From Planctomycetota bacterium (GTDB taxonomy: Bacteria; Planctomycetota; Planctomycetia; Pirellulales; Lacipirellulaceae): DNA of 64,000 nt. Both the position numbers and the translations under genes were made by a program. Below the pieces are notes generated by a model. It saw only the letters and a list, made by a program, of their open reading frames with translations, ran no database searches and had not been told where the DNA came from. Each line of letters starts with the position of its first letter. Within the stretch, counting starts at the first letter, position 1. This document shows, in pieces, positions 17,094 to 25,031 of this stretch. The stretch lies in contig JAJRSE010000012.1 in the NCBI GenBank assembly GCA_024278955.1, forward strand, positions 124,001 through 188,000, given 5' to 3'.

Positions 17094-18578
17094 ATGTTGC
17101 CCTCAAATGATATTTCTACGGGCGTATCGCTCGACAAATTGTTTCCTTCGGACACGCGTACCGGTTCGGGGGGCATCGTTGCGACTTCTTGTAGCACCGA
17201 CTGGCGACAAATTGAGCCCGGCGATGTGTTTGTTGCGTTGCCCGACGAGGAAGGCAATACGGCTGGAGCAGGGCACGAACATGCTCAGCGTGCGGTTTCT
17301 CACGGTGCGATAGGGGTGATTTGCGAACAACCGGTGCCCGTTTTTGAGGTACCAACTTATCTCGTCCCCGATAGTCGAGTTGCACTAGGGCAACTTTGCC
17401 AGGCGTTGATTGGCTATCCGACCCATACGCTGCCTAGCGTGGGCGTGACCGGGACTCATGGGAAGTCGACAACTTTGGCGTTGCTCGATTCCATTTTTTC
17501 GATGGCGGGAAAGCATTGTGGCTTGTTAAGCAGCTTGGGCTGTTACGATGGCATGAGTCATAGCAGCGGGATAGGCGATGCTCCCTCGTCGCCGGCAATT
17601 GCTTCGCGGCTGACGTCGATGGATGCTGCGGGTTGCAGTCATGTGTTGATGGAAGTTTCTAGTCGCTCGCTTTGTCAGGGGCGTTTGTCAGGCATCGAGC
17701 TTGATGTGGTCTGCGTGACCAATGTGACAGAAGCCCATCTCGATTTGCATAACACGATTCAAAACTATCGCGATGCGACGCGGCGTATTCTCGATTATCT
17801 CTCGCCTACGGGAGTTACGATACTTAACGCAGACGATCCCGTTTGCCTGGGTTGGCTCGACCAGATCCAAGGCCCGGTGTTGACTTATGGAATGGGAGAT
17901 CAGGCTGAAATTACCGGTCGGATTATCGAAAGCCATGCCAACGAGCAGGTTTTTCTGTTGTCGGTCGACAGCGAATCGACTGCTGTTCGGACTTCTCTCG
18001 TTGGCGAGCACCATGTCTCGAACTGCTTGGCTGCGGCTGCGATTTCGATGTCCTACGGCATTGATTTGCAGACGATCGCGGCAGGAATCGAGGCGGTTGA
18101 CCGATTGCCTGGTCGTATGGAGCGAGTGGACTGCGGGCAAGGTTTCCCCGTTTATATCGATTCGGCAGATACTCCGGGAGCCGTTCAGGCAACCCTGCGA
18201 ACGGCCCGGCAGCTTGCAAGCGGGCGGGTTATTTGTGTTCTGGGCGACAAGGTTAGTGGCTCAGGGATGCTCGAGTATGCATTTGCCAGCGTGGTGAGAA
18301 GAATGGCCGACTTGGCAATTGTTGCTCGACCTCTGCCGCCAGAAGAAGGGGCGTATGGGGTTGGCAGCGAAGAAAGAACGCATGTTGAGGTGATCGAAGA
18401 TCGAAGCGAAGCAATCGCACGGGCCGTGTCGATGGCTGAGCCAGGAGATGTCGTTGTGATTGTTGGAAGCCAGCCGTCGGTTCATCGAACTTTTGGCGAT
18501 GCCGAACAGAGCGATGTCGAGGTTGCCCGTCAAATGTTGCTTGCACGCAATGAGGCAGCCGTGCGATTGGTCGCCTAA
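17094..18578 (+). CDS. Divergent MurE-like Mur ligase
   Basis: A 494-residue Mur-ligase protein closest to MurE (UDP-MurNAc-tripeptide synthetase), which adds the third stem-peptide residue in peptidoglycan synthesis. The N-terminal domain (IEPGDVFVALPDEEGNTAGA) and P-loop GVTGTHGKSTT (117-127) are clear; TNVTEAHLDLH and LPGRMERVD match MurE. Departures: EVSSH is EVSSR, DYAHTP is DSADTP, and the DNPR diaminopimelate-recognition motif was not found. ATG 17094 gives family length; ATG 17016 and TTG 16914 are upstream alternatives. It is followed by a MurF-C-like gene and a murG-like gene. Activity on a normal substrate is uncertain. Confidence 0.85.
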   Translation: MLPSNDISTGVSLDKLFPSDTRTGSGGIVATSCSTDWRQIEPGDVFVALPDEEGNTAGAGHEHAQRAVSHGAIGVICEQPVPVFEVPTYLVPDSRVALGQLCQALIGYPTHTLPSVGVTGTHGKSTTLALLDSIFSMAGKHCGLLSSLGCYDGMSHSSGIGDAPSSPAIASRLTSMDAAGCSHVLMEVSSRSLCQGRLSGIELDVVCVTNVTEAHLDLHNTIQNYRDATRRILDYLSPTGVTILNADDPVCLGWLDQIQGPVLTYGMGDQAEITGRIIESHANEQVFLLSVDSESTAVRTSLVGEHHVSNCLAAAAISMSYGIDLQTIAAGIEAVDRLPGRMERVDCGQGFPVYIDSADTPGAVQATLRTARQLASGRVICVLGDKVSGSGMLEYAFASVVRRMADLAIVARPLPPEEGAYGVGSEERTHVEVIEDRSEAIARAVSMAEPGDVVVIVGSQPSVHRTFGDAEQSDVEVARQMLLARNEAAVRLVA

Positions 18579-18646
18579 TTAAATTCACAATAACTTAAAA
18601 ATTGCTGCGTCGTTGTGGCATCGGAACTTAAGAGAGACAGAATCTG

Positions 18647-19183
18647 ATGGAATGGATCGATACTTTGATGCTTGACCCAAAGCGAGAGAATGCGGCTAGC
18701 GAGGATCGGCGTTTTGACGGCGATTCCTCGGTCGATTCGATCAAAGCGGTTTCGGCGCGTGTTTTGGCCGTGCAAGGCGTTTCGTTGTTGCATGCAGTCG
18801 GGCGAAGTTCAGAAGAATTGACCGCTGCTCTAGAGATACTGCGAGCCTTCAGGGCGACTGGTCGACGCGTTGTCTTGTGTGATACTTCGGCCCTGACGCC
18901 CGGGCGACAGATTGGCCGATCGTTGGTAGAAGACTCAGGCGTCGAAGCAGTGGTCAGCTGTGGGACTCATGGTCGCGACTTAGCAATCGGTGCCCGCGAT
19001 GCGGGGCTTGATCTGGCGAGTGTCATCGTTTGTTCCGATGTGAAATCTGCATGTGAAGCATTAGTCCACCGCTTATGCCCAGGCGATACGGTACTCTTAT
19101 GGGGAGTCGACCAAGTGGCGTGCAACCGACTTGTCATGTGGCTTGAAAAACAGTTTTCGGAACGTACTCGTCTCGCGGCTTGA
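18647..19183 (+). CDS. Single-domain protein resembling the MurF C-terminal domain
   Basis: A 178-residue protein. Residues about 40-170 look like the Rossmann-like C-terminal domain of MurF, without the N-terminal and ATP-binding domains. The order SSEELTAALEILRAF, TGRRVVLCDTSAL, RQIGRSLVEDSGVEAVVSCG, GARDAGLD, CPGDTVLLWGVDQ and NRLVMWLEKQF follows the MurF pattern, with the YNANP region degenerate. No P-loop is present, so ligase activity on its own is unlikely. The gap to the upstream Mur ligase is 68 bases. It may be a relic of murF or a partner of the upstream ligase. The assignment rests on motif order only. Confidence 0.6.
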   Translation: MEWIDTLMLDPKRENAASEDRRFDGDSSVDSIKAVSARVLAVQGVSLLHAVGRSSEELTAALEILRAFRATGRRVVLCDTSALTPGRQIGRSLVEDSGVEAVVSCGTHGRDLAIGARDAGLDLASVIVCSDVKSACEALVHRLCPGDTVLLWGVDQVACNRLVMWLEKQFSERTRLAA

Positions 19184-19367
19184 GCGGCTTGTGAAAAATC
19201 AGAGGAATGAAACAAAAGAACTATTTTGAAGCTTTGTCGTTGGCTAGTTGGATTGCGGGGTTTGACTAGCTGCCCTCCCTGGGGTCGAAGCAATTTCGCT
19301 CGTTATAAGTAACTTCTGGGTCAGTTGCTTTAACGAGTGCTTCACGACGAAGCTTATGTCTGAGCGC

Positions 19368-19412
19368 TGGGACGACGCAACGCGTCGTCCCAGTGTCTCA
19401 GCGGATACACTG
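19368..19412 (+). promoter_or_regulatory. Hairpin element upstream of murG-like gene
   Basis: TGGGACGACGC (19368-19378) and GCGTCGTCCCA (19382-19392) form a perfect 11-bp stem with a 3-base loop. The following bases can pair as CAGTGT/ACACTG or TCTCAG/CTGAGA, two mutually exclusive small hairpins. There is no T run, so it is not a simple terminator. It lies about 90 bases before ATG 19504 in the 320-base gap after the MurF-C-like gene, which is otherwise featureless. Confidence 0.6.
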
Positions 19413-19503
19413 AGAGAATGATGAAACCCGAATGACGAATGTTCGATGCGTTTTTCAGACGCCGGGCAAGTCGTTCGTCTTTTCCTTGAAAGGACCCTCA
19501 TTG

Positions 19504-20676
19504 ATGACCGCGGCGCCCCATATCTTGTTTGCTGGTGGAGGAGCCGCAGGATACTTTTTTCCTGGCATCGCTGTGGCAGAGCATCTAAGGAAAAGTCTTC
19601 CTCAGGCAAAAATTACGTTTGCAGGTCCGGGACGTCCTCGGGAAAAGCACGTTGTTCGCACAGCAGGCTACGAGTACACAACCGTTCTTTCTCAGCCCGT
19701 CCCTCAAGGGCCTCTTCAGGCATTCCGGTTTGTTACCGACAACGTGGCTGGCTATTGTGCTGCACGCTGGATGCTTCGCGAGCGAGGCGTTGATTTGGTC
19801 GTCGGGTTGGGCGGCTATACAAGTACTGCTGTGGTTCGTGCCGCAGTTACGCGTGAGATTCCATTCATTTTGCTAGAGCAGAATGCGATACCGAGCCGAA
19901 CCACTCGCTGGTTGTCGGAGGCGGCCTCGCTAGTTTGCGCTGGATTCGACGAAGTTCGGCCTCACTTGCATGTGCAAGCTCCAGTGGCGACTACCGGAAA
20001 TCCGGCTCGTCCGGCTTTCGAGCAACTTTGCCGGCGGATGAGTTCGAGCGGTCGTTCGTTGGAATCAGCGAAGTTGTCGATCACCGGGGGAGGACTTCCT
20101 CGGCAAAAGCGTTTGGTAGTACTTGGCGGAGCCGATGGTGCTCGGTCACTGAACGAATCGATGCCAAAAGCATTGAAGCGTTTGGGCGAAACACTCGCCG
20201 AGTGGCAGATCATCCACCAAACGGGCGAAGGCCAGTTGCAAGAGACCGAGAATCGTTACCGGCAGGTAGGTATCGAGGCGCTGGCGGTTACCTTTATCGA
20301 TGAGATTGCTTCGGTGCTCTTTGCAAGCGATCTCGTGGTCTGCCGCTCAGGTGGGACGACTTTGGCAGAGCTTGCTCTCGCCGGGGTCCCCGCGGTATTG
20401 GTACCCTATCCTCATGCGACCGACGATCAACAAATCTCTAATGCGAAAGTCTTCTCTTCAGCCGGCGCGTGCCGGTTGGTCGACGAATCGTCTCAAGGCA
20501 ATATGCTTGATGCCGCTTTGGCCCGCGAGCTAACCCCGCTGGTTTCTGACGAGCAGTTCCGGCAAGAGATGAGCTTGAACATCCATGCCCTTGCCCGACC
20601 CGATGCCGCCGCTGATATTGCTGCTTCGATTCAAGAAACGCTAATCAGCGCACAAAGTATTCGGCAGGCCGCATAG
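19504..20676 (+). CDS. Divergent MurG-like glycosyltransferase
   Basis: A 390-residue GT-B enzyme of the MurG family (GT28), which transfers GlcNAc to lipid I at the inner membrane face. GLGGYTSTAVVRAA, LLEQNAIPSRTTRWLS, TGNPARPAF, CRSGGTTLAELALAGVPAVL and QQISNA follow the MurG order. Substitutions fall at key places: GGGTGGHxFP reads GGGAAGYFFP, losing the conserved His; GGSQGA reads GGADGA; and the acceptor-side HQ reads QQ. ATG 19504 is chosen since the conserved sequence begins at residue 5. It is the third gene of the Mur-like group. It may be a working lineage-specific MurG or a repurposed transferase. Confidence 0.85.
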   Translation: MTAAPHILFAGGGAAGYFFPGIAVAEHLRKSLPQAKITFAGPGRPREKHVVRTAGYEYTTVLSQPVPQGPLQAFRFVTDNVAGYCAARWMLRERGVDLVVGLGGYTSTAVVRAAVTREIPFILLEQNAIPSRTTRWLSEAASLVCAGFDEVRPHLHVQAPVATTGNPARPAFEQLCRRMSSSGRSLESAKLSITGGGLPRQKRLVVLGGADGARSLNESMPKALKRLGETLAEWQIIHQTGEGQLQETENRYRQVGIEALAVTFIDEIASVLFASDLVVCRSGGTTLAELALAGVPAVLVPYPHATDDQQISNAKVFSSAGACRLVDESSQGNMLDAALARELTPLVSDEQFRQEMSLNIHALARPDAAADIAASIQETLISAQSIRQAA

Positions 20677-20715
20677 ATTTGGCGATTCCTCGTTAGGCCA
20701 GAACGAATTGTTCAA

Positions 20716-21807
20716 TTAGTGTTTCGGCAACTCCCTCACGGTGCCCGGTTTCACGGGTTCGTGCCGCAGCGAGCTTTCGACCGCCGCAAAACAGAGTTCC
20801 AAGCTCTTAAGATTATTGTGCGCACTATGCGTTGGCTGCCGTTTTTCTTCGATCGCGCACAGCAGCTCGCCCATGGTTCCATGAAAACCATCGGGAAACC
20901 ATTTCCCTTCGAGTTTGGGGGAGAACGACCCTTCGTTCGTAAGGAATTCGACTTGTTGAGCATTGTTGTCGACTCCCGCGCTACGAATCACACCGCGGCT
21001 ACCGCTTACGAGTACTCGGTCCCAACCGCCCTCGGGGACGTCGGCGTCGAATACCAGTGACGCCTGCGCGTTGGGATACTCGATCGTCGCTTGGGCCAGC
21101 AGTGGCGGCATAAGGTCTTGGTTTGCCGAACGGGTAGCCGAAGCGTAAACACGCTCGGGCGTTTGGTCTGGAAAGATGGTCGCGACGAAGTCGAACCAGT
21201 GAATGGCGAAATCGTAGAGAATCAGATGATAGACTTTTTCGAACTCGGTACCGCGGACCCAGCTATGGTCCCAATGGACGCCACAATGAACGCCGACGAC
21301 ATCGCCGAGGAGCCCTGCCCGAACGGCTTCGCGGATGTAGCTGAAATAAGGGGCCCAGCGACCATTCTGGTTGACCGCCAGCAAGACGCCCTGTTGGTCC
21401 GCCAGGTCGGCCAACCGTTGGCCTTCGTCGAGGTTAAGGACGAAGGGTTTTTGGCTTAGAACGTGCTTGCCTGCCATCAACGCATCTTCAACAATCGGGT
21501 TGCGAACCTCGGGATGGGTCGTGATGTCGACAACTTCGAGGTCCTCCAGCTTCAGCAACTTGCGATGATCGGCAAAAACCTCGGCTTCGGGATAGAATTC
21601 GTCGCGACGGTCTTTTGCGGCTTCTAGGTTGATATCGCAAAGTGCGACGACGTTGTACTCGGCCGCTTTGTAAGCCTCAAGGTGGTAACTCGTAATTCCG
21701 CCACAGCCAATAAGTCCAATCTTAGGGCGGTACTTTTTAGGGTCCCGTGGAAGGTAGGGCAGTTCAGGCAGAAGTGCCGGTGGCGATTTTTTAGAGGGCT
21801 GAGGCAT
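20716..21807 (-). CDS. Gfo/Idh/MocA-family NAD(P)-dependent oxidoreductase
   Basis: A 363-residue sugar or polyol dehydrogenase-like protein. The N-terminal Rossmann motif is IGLIGCGGITSYHLEAY, followed by VVALCDINLEAA, the HVLSQKPFVL motif (usually EKP) and DHSWVRGTEFEKVYHLI with DFAIHWFDF, the region that holds catalytic His and Asp in the family. ATG 21807 begins MPQPSKKSPPALLPELPYL; an in-frame codon at 21858 would add 17 residues. The gene converges with the murG-like gene and belongs to no evident operon. The substrate is unassigned. Confidence 0.9.
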   Translation of the reverse strand: MPQPSKKSPPALLPELPYLPRDPKKYRPKIGLIGCGGITSYHLEAYKAAEYNVVALCDINLEAAKDRRDEFYPEAEVFADHRKLLKLEDLEVVDITTHPEVRNPIVEDALMAGKHVLSQKPFVLNLDEGQRLADLADQQGVLLAVNQNGRWAPYFSYIREAVRAGLLGDVVGVHCGVHWDHSWVRGTEFEKVYHLILYDFAIHWFDFVATIFPDQTPERVYASATRSANQDLMPPLLAQATIEYPNAQASLVFDADVPEGGWDRVLVSGSRGVIRSAGVDNNAQQVEFLTNEGSFSPKLEGKWFPDGFHGTMGELLCAIEEKRQPTHSAHNNLKSLELCFAAVESSLRHEPVKPGTVRELPKH

Positions 21808-22000
21808 AGAGGTAGGGCCAAGGGCTAAGAAGGTCGAGGGGTAATTTTTCTGTTGCATGTGACTCTAGCAAGAGACAAAGGCCATTGCCAAGAGCCCCGA
21901 CCCCTCCAGGGAGAGTAAAAACAAACCTAATTTTGAACCGCCAAGTTTGCCAAGAGCGCCAAGAAAAAAGAAGAAAAATCGGCTCATCGCCTAGGAAGAC

Positions 22001-22083
22001 CCTCGCAGGTGTTCTGCTTTCAGCACGGTTTTCCGCTAACATGCCAGTACGGTGACCGGAGCACGTCTGCGCAGCACGCACTA
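22001..22083 (-). repeat. Dispersed ~80 bp repeat, family 1, copy C
   Basis: Read on the minus strand it gives TAGTGCGTGCTGCG, GACGTGCTCCGGTCACCG, TGGCATGTTAGCGG, CCGTGCT and GCAGAACACC in the same order as copies A (8695-8775) and B (57012-57090). It lies in the 469-base gap between the Gfo/Idh gene and the response regulator. The rest of that gap contains A-rich tracts and TTGGCG words but no supportable gene. Confidence 0.75.
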
Positions 22084-22276
22084 AATATCTGTTTTTCTTG
22101 TTTTTCATTCCTTGGCGATATTGGCGTCATTGGCGGTTTTTTTGACTTGGCAATCGTCCTGCCGGATTTTCCACCCGCCTTGCAAATCTGCCACAAATCG
22201 CTAACGTAAATCTATCAACAAGGCCCAAGTAGGCTCCTTGCCCGCCAGTATAGAATCCCACCTAGAGCACGATAGA

Positions 22277-22663
22277 ATGTCAAACGACTCGGATACTCAG
22301 AGCAAACGCATCCTGCTGGTCGACGACGATGCAGAGATCATCGAATCGCTCCGCTTAGCCTTGGAGGCCCATGGCTATGAGGTACTGATTGCCCGCGATG
22401 GAAATCAGGGTTTAGCACTGATCGAGCGAGAATCTCCCGATCTGGTGATTCTCGATATGATGATGCCCAAGCGAAGCGGCTTTTTGGTGTTAGAGCGTCT
22501 CAAACGCATGGGCGAGAAACGGCAGCGGATTATCATGATTACCGCCAACGAGGGCGCTCGACACAAGTCCTACGCCGAAATGCTTGGCGTCGACGACTAC
22601 GTCCGCAAGCCGTTTCCGATGGACAAGCTGATTGCAAGCGTCAAGCGGTTGGTGGGGGAGTAG
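22277..22663 (+). CDS. Single-domain response regulator (receiver only)
   Basis: A 128-residue receiver domain with no output domain. All phosphotransfer residues are present: acidic pair in ILLVDDDAEI, phospho-acceptor Asp in LVILDMMMPKRSG, Thr in IIMITANEG and Lys in VRKPFPMDK. ATG 22277 begins MSNDSDTQSKRILLVDDD; an in-frame start at 22238 adds 13 residues without receiver character. No histidine kinase is nearby, so it probably takes phosphate from a distant kinase and acts by protein-protein contact. Confidence 0.92.
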   Translation: MSNDSDTQSKRILLVDDDAEIIESLRLALEAHGYEVLIARDGNQGLALIERESPDLVILDMMMPKRSGFLVLERLKRMGEKRQRIIMITANEGARHKSYAEMLGVDDYVRKPFPMDKLIASVKRLVGE

Positions 22664-22665
22664 CC

Positions 22666-22701
22666 GATTGCGTAGGGCTCGTCGATTGCGTAGGGCTCGT
22701 C
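22666..22701 (+). repeat. Two perfect tandem copies of an 18-bp unit
   Basis: The unit CGATTGCGTAGGGCTCGT is repeated exactly twice just after the response regulator stop. No further copies or gene signals are seen before 22915. Confidence 0.8.
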
Positions 22702-22914
22702 ATGGCCACTCAAGATGGTTTGTCGTAACGACCCAAGCAAATTGCGCCATTTGCTAGTTCCGTACCTTCTACCTCAGCCAACTTGGCCAATGGAAGGAGT
22801 TCGGGTAAACGCTCCATCTGGCAATATCTCAATCCGCCTGTCCAGCAGTCTCAGTGCTCTCTGAAAAAGAGTGCTCTCAAAAAGGACCTCGCCGCAGGTT
22901 GAGAAGCTCGCGCA

Positions 22915-23886
22915 CTAGCGGCTTTGCGAAACCGCGTGCCAACCGTCGGCATCGATTTCGGCCTGAGTTCGCGACTGCTTGAAGCTTATTTGGCGAGCCC
23001 CAACGGAATTCGACTTGCGATATATGGCATTCCGCACATCAACGGTCGGGCGGTTCGTGCTTGAACGTCGGGCCGTCCGATCGGGTGGATTGAGGTTGAG
23101 CAGTGGGGGGGCTTCAAACAAAGTACTCGTGTTGCTTTCGGCGCCATCTGCCTGTGGAACGGGATCGATAATGCTCTTTTCTTTGCTACCGGCGTCCTCG
23201 GCCGGATAATTGCTTCTTATAGGAGCTGCCTCGTCGGGACTCAATTGAGGCTGGGGCGTAGGTGCCCCAATCACGGAGCCACCGGCTGCGGGACTTGTCG
23301 GATAGCTGGGCTGCCCAACAGACGGCGCGCAATTCGAGCAAGGTGCTTGGGTGAATCCTGCTTGCGAAACTCCCGAACATGCCGAGCATCCGCCGCAAGA
23401 TGGAATGCCGCATGTCGAACCGCAGGAGCTTAGAACCGGACTCAAAACAACCTGTCTAGCGACTGTTTGTACGCAGCTTGAGCAGGGGCTTGGCACATAA
23501 TAAGAAGTTTGGACTAGGGGCCTGGCCACGGTTCTTGTTAGCGGCGCGTAAGCGGTCACATAGGGAGTGTATCCGGCTGTGTATGGTGCATAAGACGCAG
23601 TGTAAGGAGCATACGATGCCGTGTAGCTTGGAACCGCGTAGCCGGTGTTCGTATAAGCCAAGGGAGCCGCGGCAGTATAACGGCGAAGCCGCATCCGATC
23701 GAAATACTTACCCGGATACCACTTGTCGCGTTGCGGCACAGCAACCTGTTGCACCACCACTGGTTGGTAGGCAACCGTTGGAGTTACGCAGGTCGCACAT
23801 TGGGCATTCGTGGATTCGACCGACACGAAGGTCGCCACAGCGAAAACAATTCCGGCTAAGGTTATGCGCATCAAACAAGTTTTCAT
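22915..23886 (-). CDS. Secreted protein with Tyr/Ala/Pro tandem repeats and Cys-rich patch
   Basis: A 323-residue exported protein of unknown function. MKTCLMRITLAGIVFAVATF and the following residues to NAQC form a signal peptide. Residues about 85-120 contain a degenerate seven-residue tandem repeat (TASYAPY, TASYAPY, TAGYTPY, VTAYAPL). A Cys-rich section follows with CSSC, SSCGSTCGIPSCGGCSACSG and CSNC, then a Pro/Ser-rich tail to the C-terminus. The repeats and paired Cys suggest a cell-surface or wall protein held by disulfides. ATG 23886 is chosen for the signal peptide; an in-frame start at 23910 adds eight residues. Monocistronic by position. Confidence 0.78.
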   Translation of the reverse strand: MKTCLMRITLAGIVFAVATFVSVESTNAQCATCVTPTVAYQPVVVQQVAVPQRDKWYPGKYFDRMRLRRYTAAAPLAYTNTGYAVPSYTASYAPYTASYAPYTAGYTPYVTAYAPLTRTVARPLVQTSYYVPSPCSSCVQTVARQVVLSPVLSSCGSTCGIPSCGGCSACSGVSQAGFTQAPCSNCAPSVGQPSYPTSPAAGGSVIGAPTPQPQLSPDEAAPIRSNYPAEDAGSKEKSIIDPVPQADGAESNTSTLFEAPPLLNLNPPDRTARRSSTNRPTVDVRNAIYRKSNSVGARQISFKQSRTQAEIDADGWHAVSQSR

Positions 23887-24320
23887 AATAAGAGTCGTCT
23901 CGTTGAACAAAAGGAACCAAGGAGCACGGCGGCTCCGCTGATACTCTGATTAAATCTCCCATCGCCCTCGTTGGCAATGATTTTCTCGCTTCAAACCACA
24001 ATTTGGTTGAAAATTCAACTTGGGGAGACTTTGCGACCTGGGGAAACAAGGCCGGAGGAGCATTCCAGGCACCGGCTAGCAGAGCTATCTCTGCCCTCTA
24101 TTCCAGAAGGCTAAGCTAATGACCAGCATTAGACCTTTCGGGCTAATCACCTGTAGGTCAATTGTAGCCCACGAATCCCCCTCAGGCCAGAAAGCAAGAG
24201 ATGTCGTAAAAAAGCAACATCCAATGGAATTACGTGTGGCGTTTGGTAATCGTTCGCGAGAAGATTTCAGCTGGTTCCGCAAACTAACCGTTGAGATTGA
24301 TGCAAGCGGTGCTCTTGCAA
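23887..24320. other. Gene-free interval
   Basis: No reading frame with coding character was found on either strand between the secreted repeat protein and the terminator of the alpha-CTD gene. Only the promoter region of the secreted protein is expected here. Confidence 0.5.
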
Positions 24321-24321
24321 G

Positions 24322-24357
24322 CAAAAAAAAAGGCTGCGATTTTAACGCAGCCTTTTC
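24322..24357 (-). terminator. Rho-independent terminator of the alpha-CTD gene
   Basis: On the minus strand AAGGCTGCG and CGCAGCCTT pair across a TTAAAAT loop, followed by a run of nine T. It lies about 115 bases beyond the stop of the alpha-CTD gene, a textbook intrinsic terminator. The plus strand has a shorter T run and may terminate weakly. Confidence 0.88.
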
Positions 24358-24470
24358 GTTAGGGAAATCGTCGCGACATTCTTTCTCGTGTTGGACAGCT
24401 CTTTTTTGCGAACCATGTTGCCACGCAACAGGCTCGACACTCGCTGCAAGCAATACTTCAAAATCGAGTA

Positions 24471-24737
24471 CTATCGGGGAACGCGAGTTTGCGGTCGGTT
24501 AAAGCCGATTTTCTCAAGCGAACTGTAGACCTCTTCGAGGGTTTTCTCGCCAAAATTTGAGATGCTTAGCAGATCTTCGCGCGTGCAGTGCAACAGATCG
24601 TTGACCGTGAAAATGCCTTTTTCTTCAAGGCAATTGGTGGTCCGCACAGCCAAGCCGATTTCGGCAGTGCTCATTTCTAAACGGTCCTGCATTCCTTGAT
24701 TGGCCAGAACCGCTTGGTTCAAAGGGACGCGTGTCAT
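24471..24737 (-). CDS. Free-standing RNA polymerase alpha C-terminal-domain-like protein
   Basis: An 88-residue protein. Residues about 20-80 match the alpha-CTD: MSTAEIGLAVRTTNCLEEKG, then IFTVNDLLHCTREDLLSISN and FGEKTLEEVYSSLEKIGF, equivalent to the ELSVRSxNCL, IGDL and NFGxKSLxEI stretches of RpoA. No alpha N-terminal domain precedes it; 19 residues (MTRVPLNQAVLANQG...) form the start. A good AAGGAG lies 6 bases before ATG 24737, and a strong terminator follows, so it is a single-gene unit. Alpha-CTD binds UP elements and activators; a free copy could compete for these or act as an adaptor (inference). Confidence 0.88.
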   Translation of the reverse strand: MTRVPLNQAVLANQGMQDRLEMSTAEIGLAVRTTNCLEEKGIFTVNDLLHCTREDLLSISNFGEKTLEEVYSSLEKIGFNRPQTRVPR

Positions 24738-25031
24738 GGTGGGCTCCTTCCCAAAAAGTCATTGAGCCTGTTTGATGGCTCTAGTAATCAGAAGCGACCA
24801 GCTCGCTTCTTCGATCGGCCAGGAGTATACCAACTTTGTCCCATTTCTCCGTAAGAAAAGTCAGAAAGTTCCAAAATTCTTGCTCCAACCAAACGACTGC
24901 TGTCATTGGCGCACCGAGTACACTGGGCATAGGATGATGTGGGTTGGAAGTGTGCATGCAGCTACGTTGCATTGGCATAAAACCGCAAGCGATAAATGGC
25001 AAGAACTCCGTAAGAGAAAAGTCGAGTTGAC

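Noticed and set aside
16914-20676. A complete dcw division/peptidoglycan cluster
   Set aside because: No mraY, murD, ftsW, murC, ddl, ftsQ or ftsZ is present; only three Mur-like genes, all divergent.
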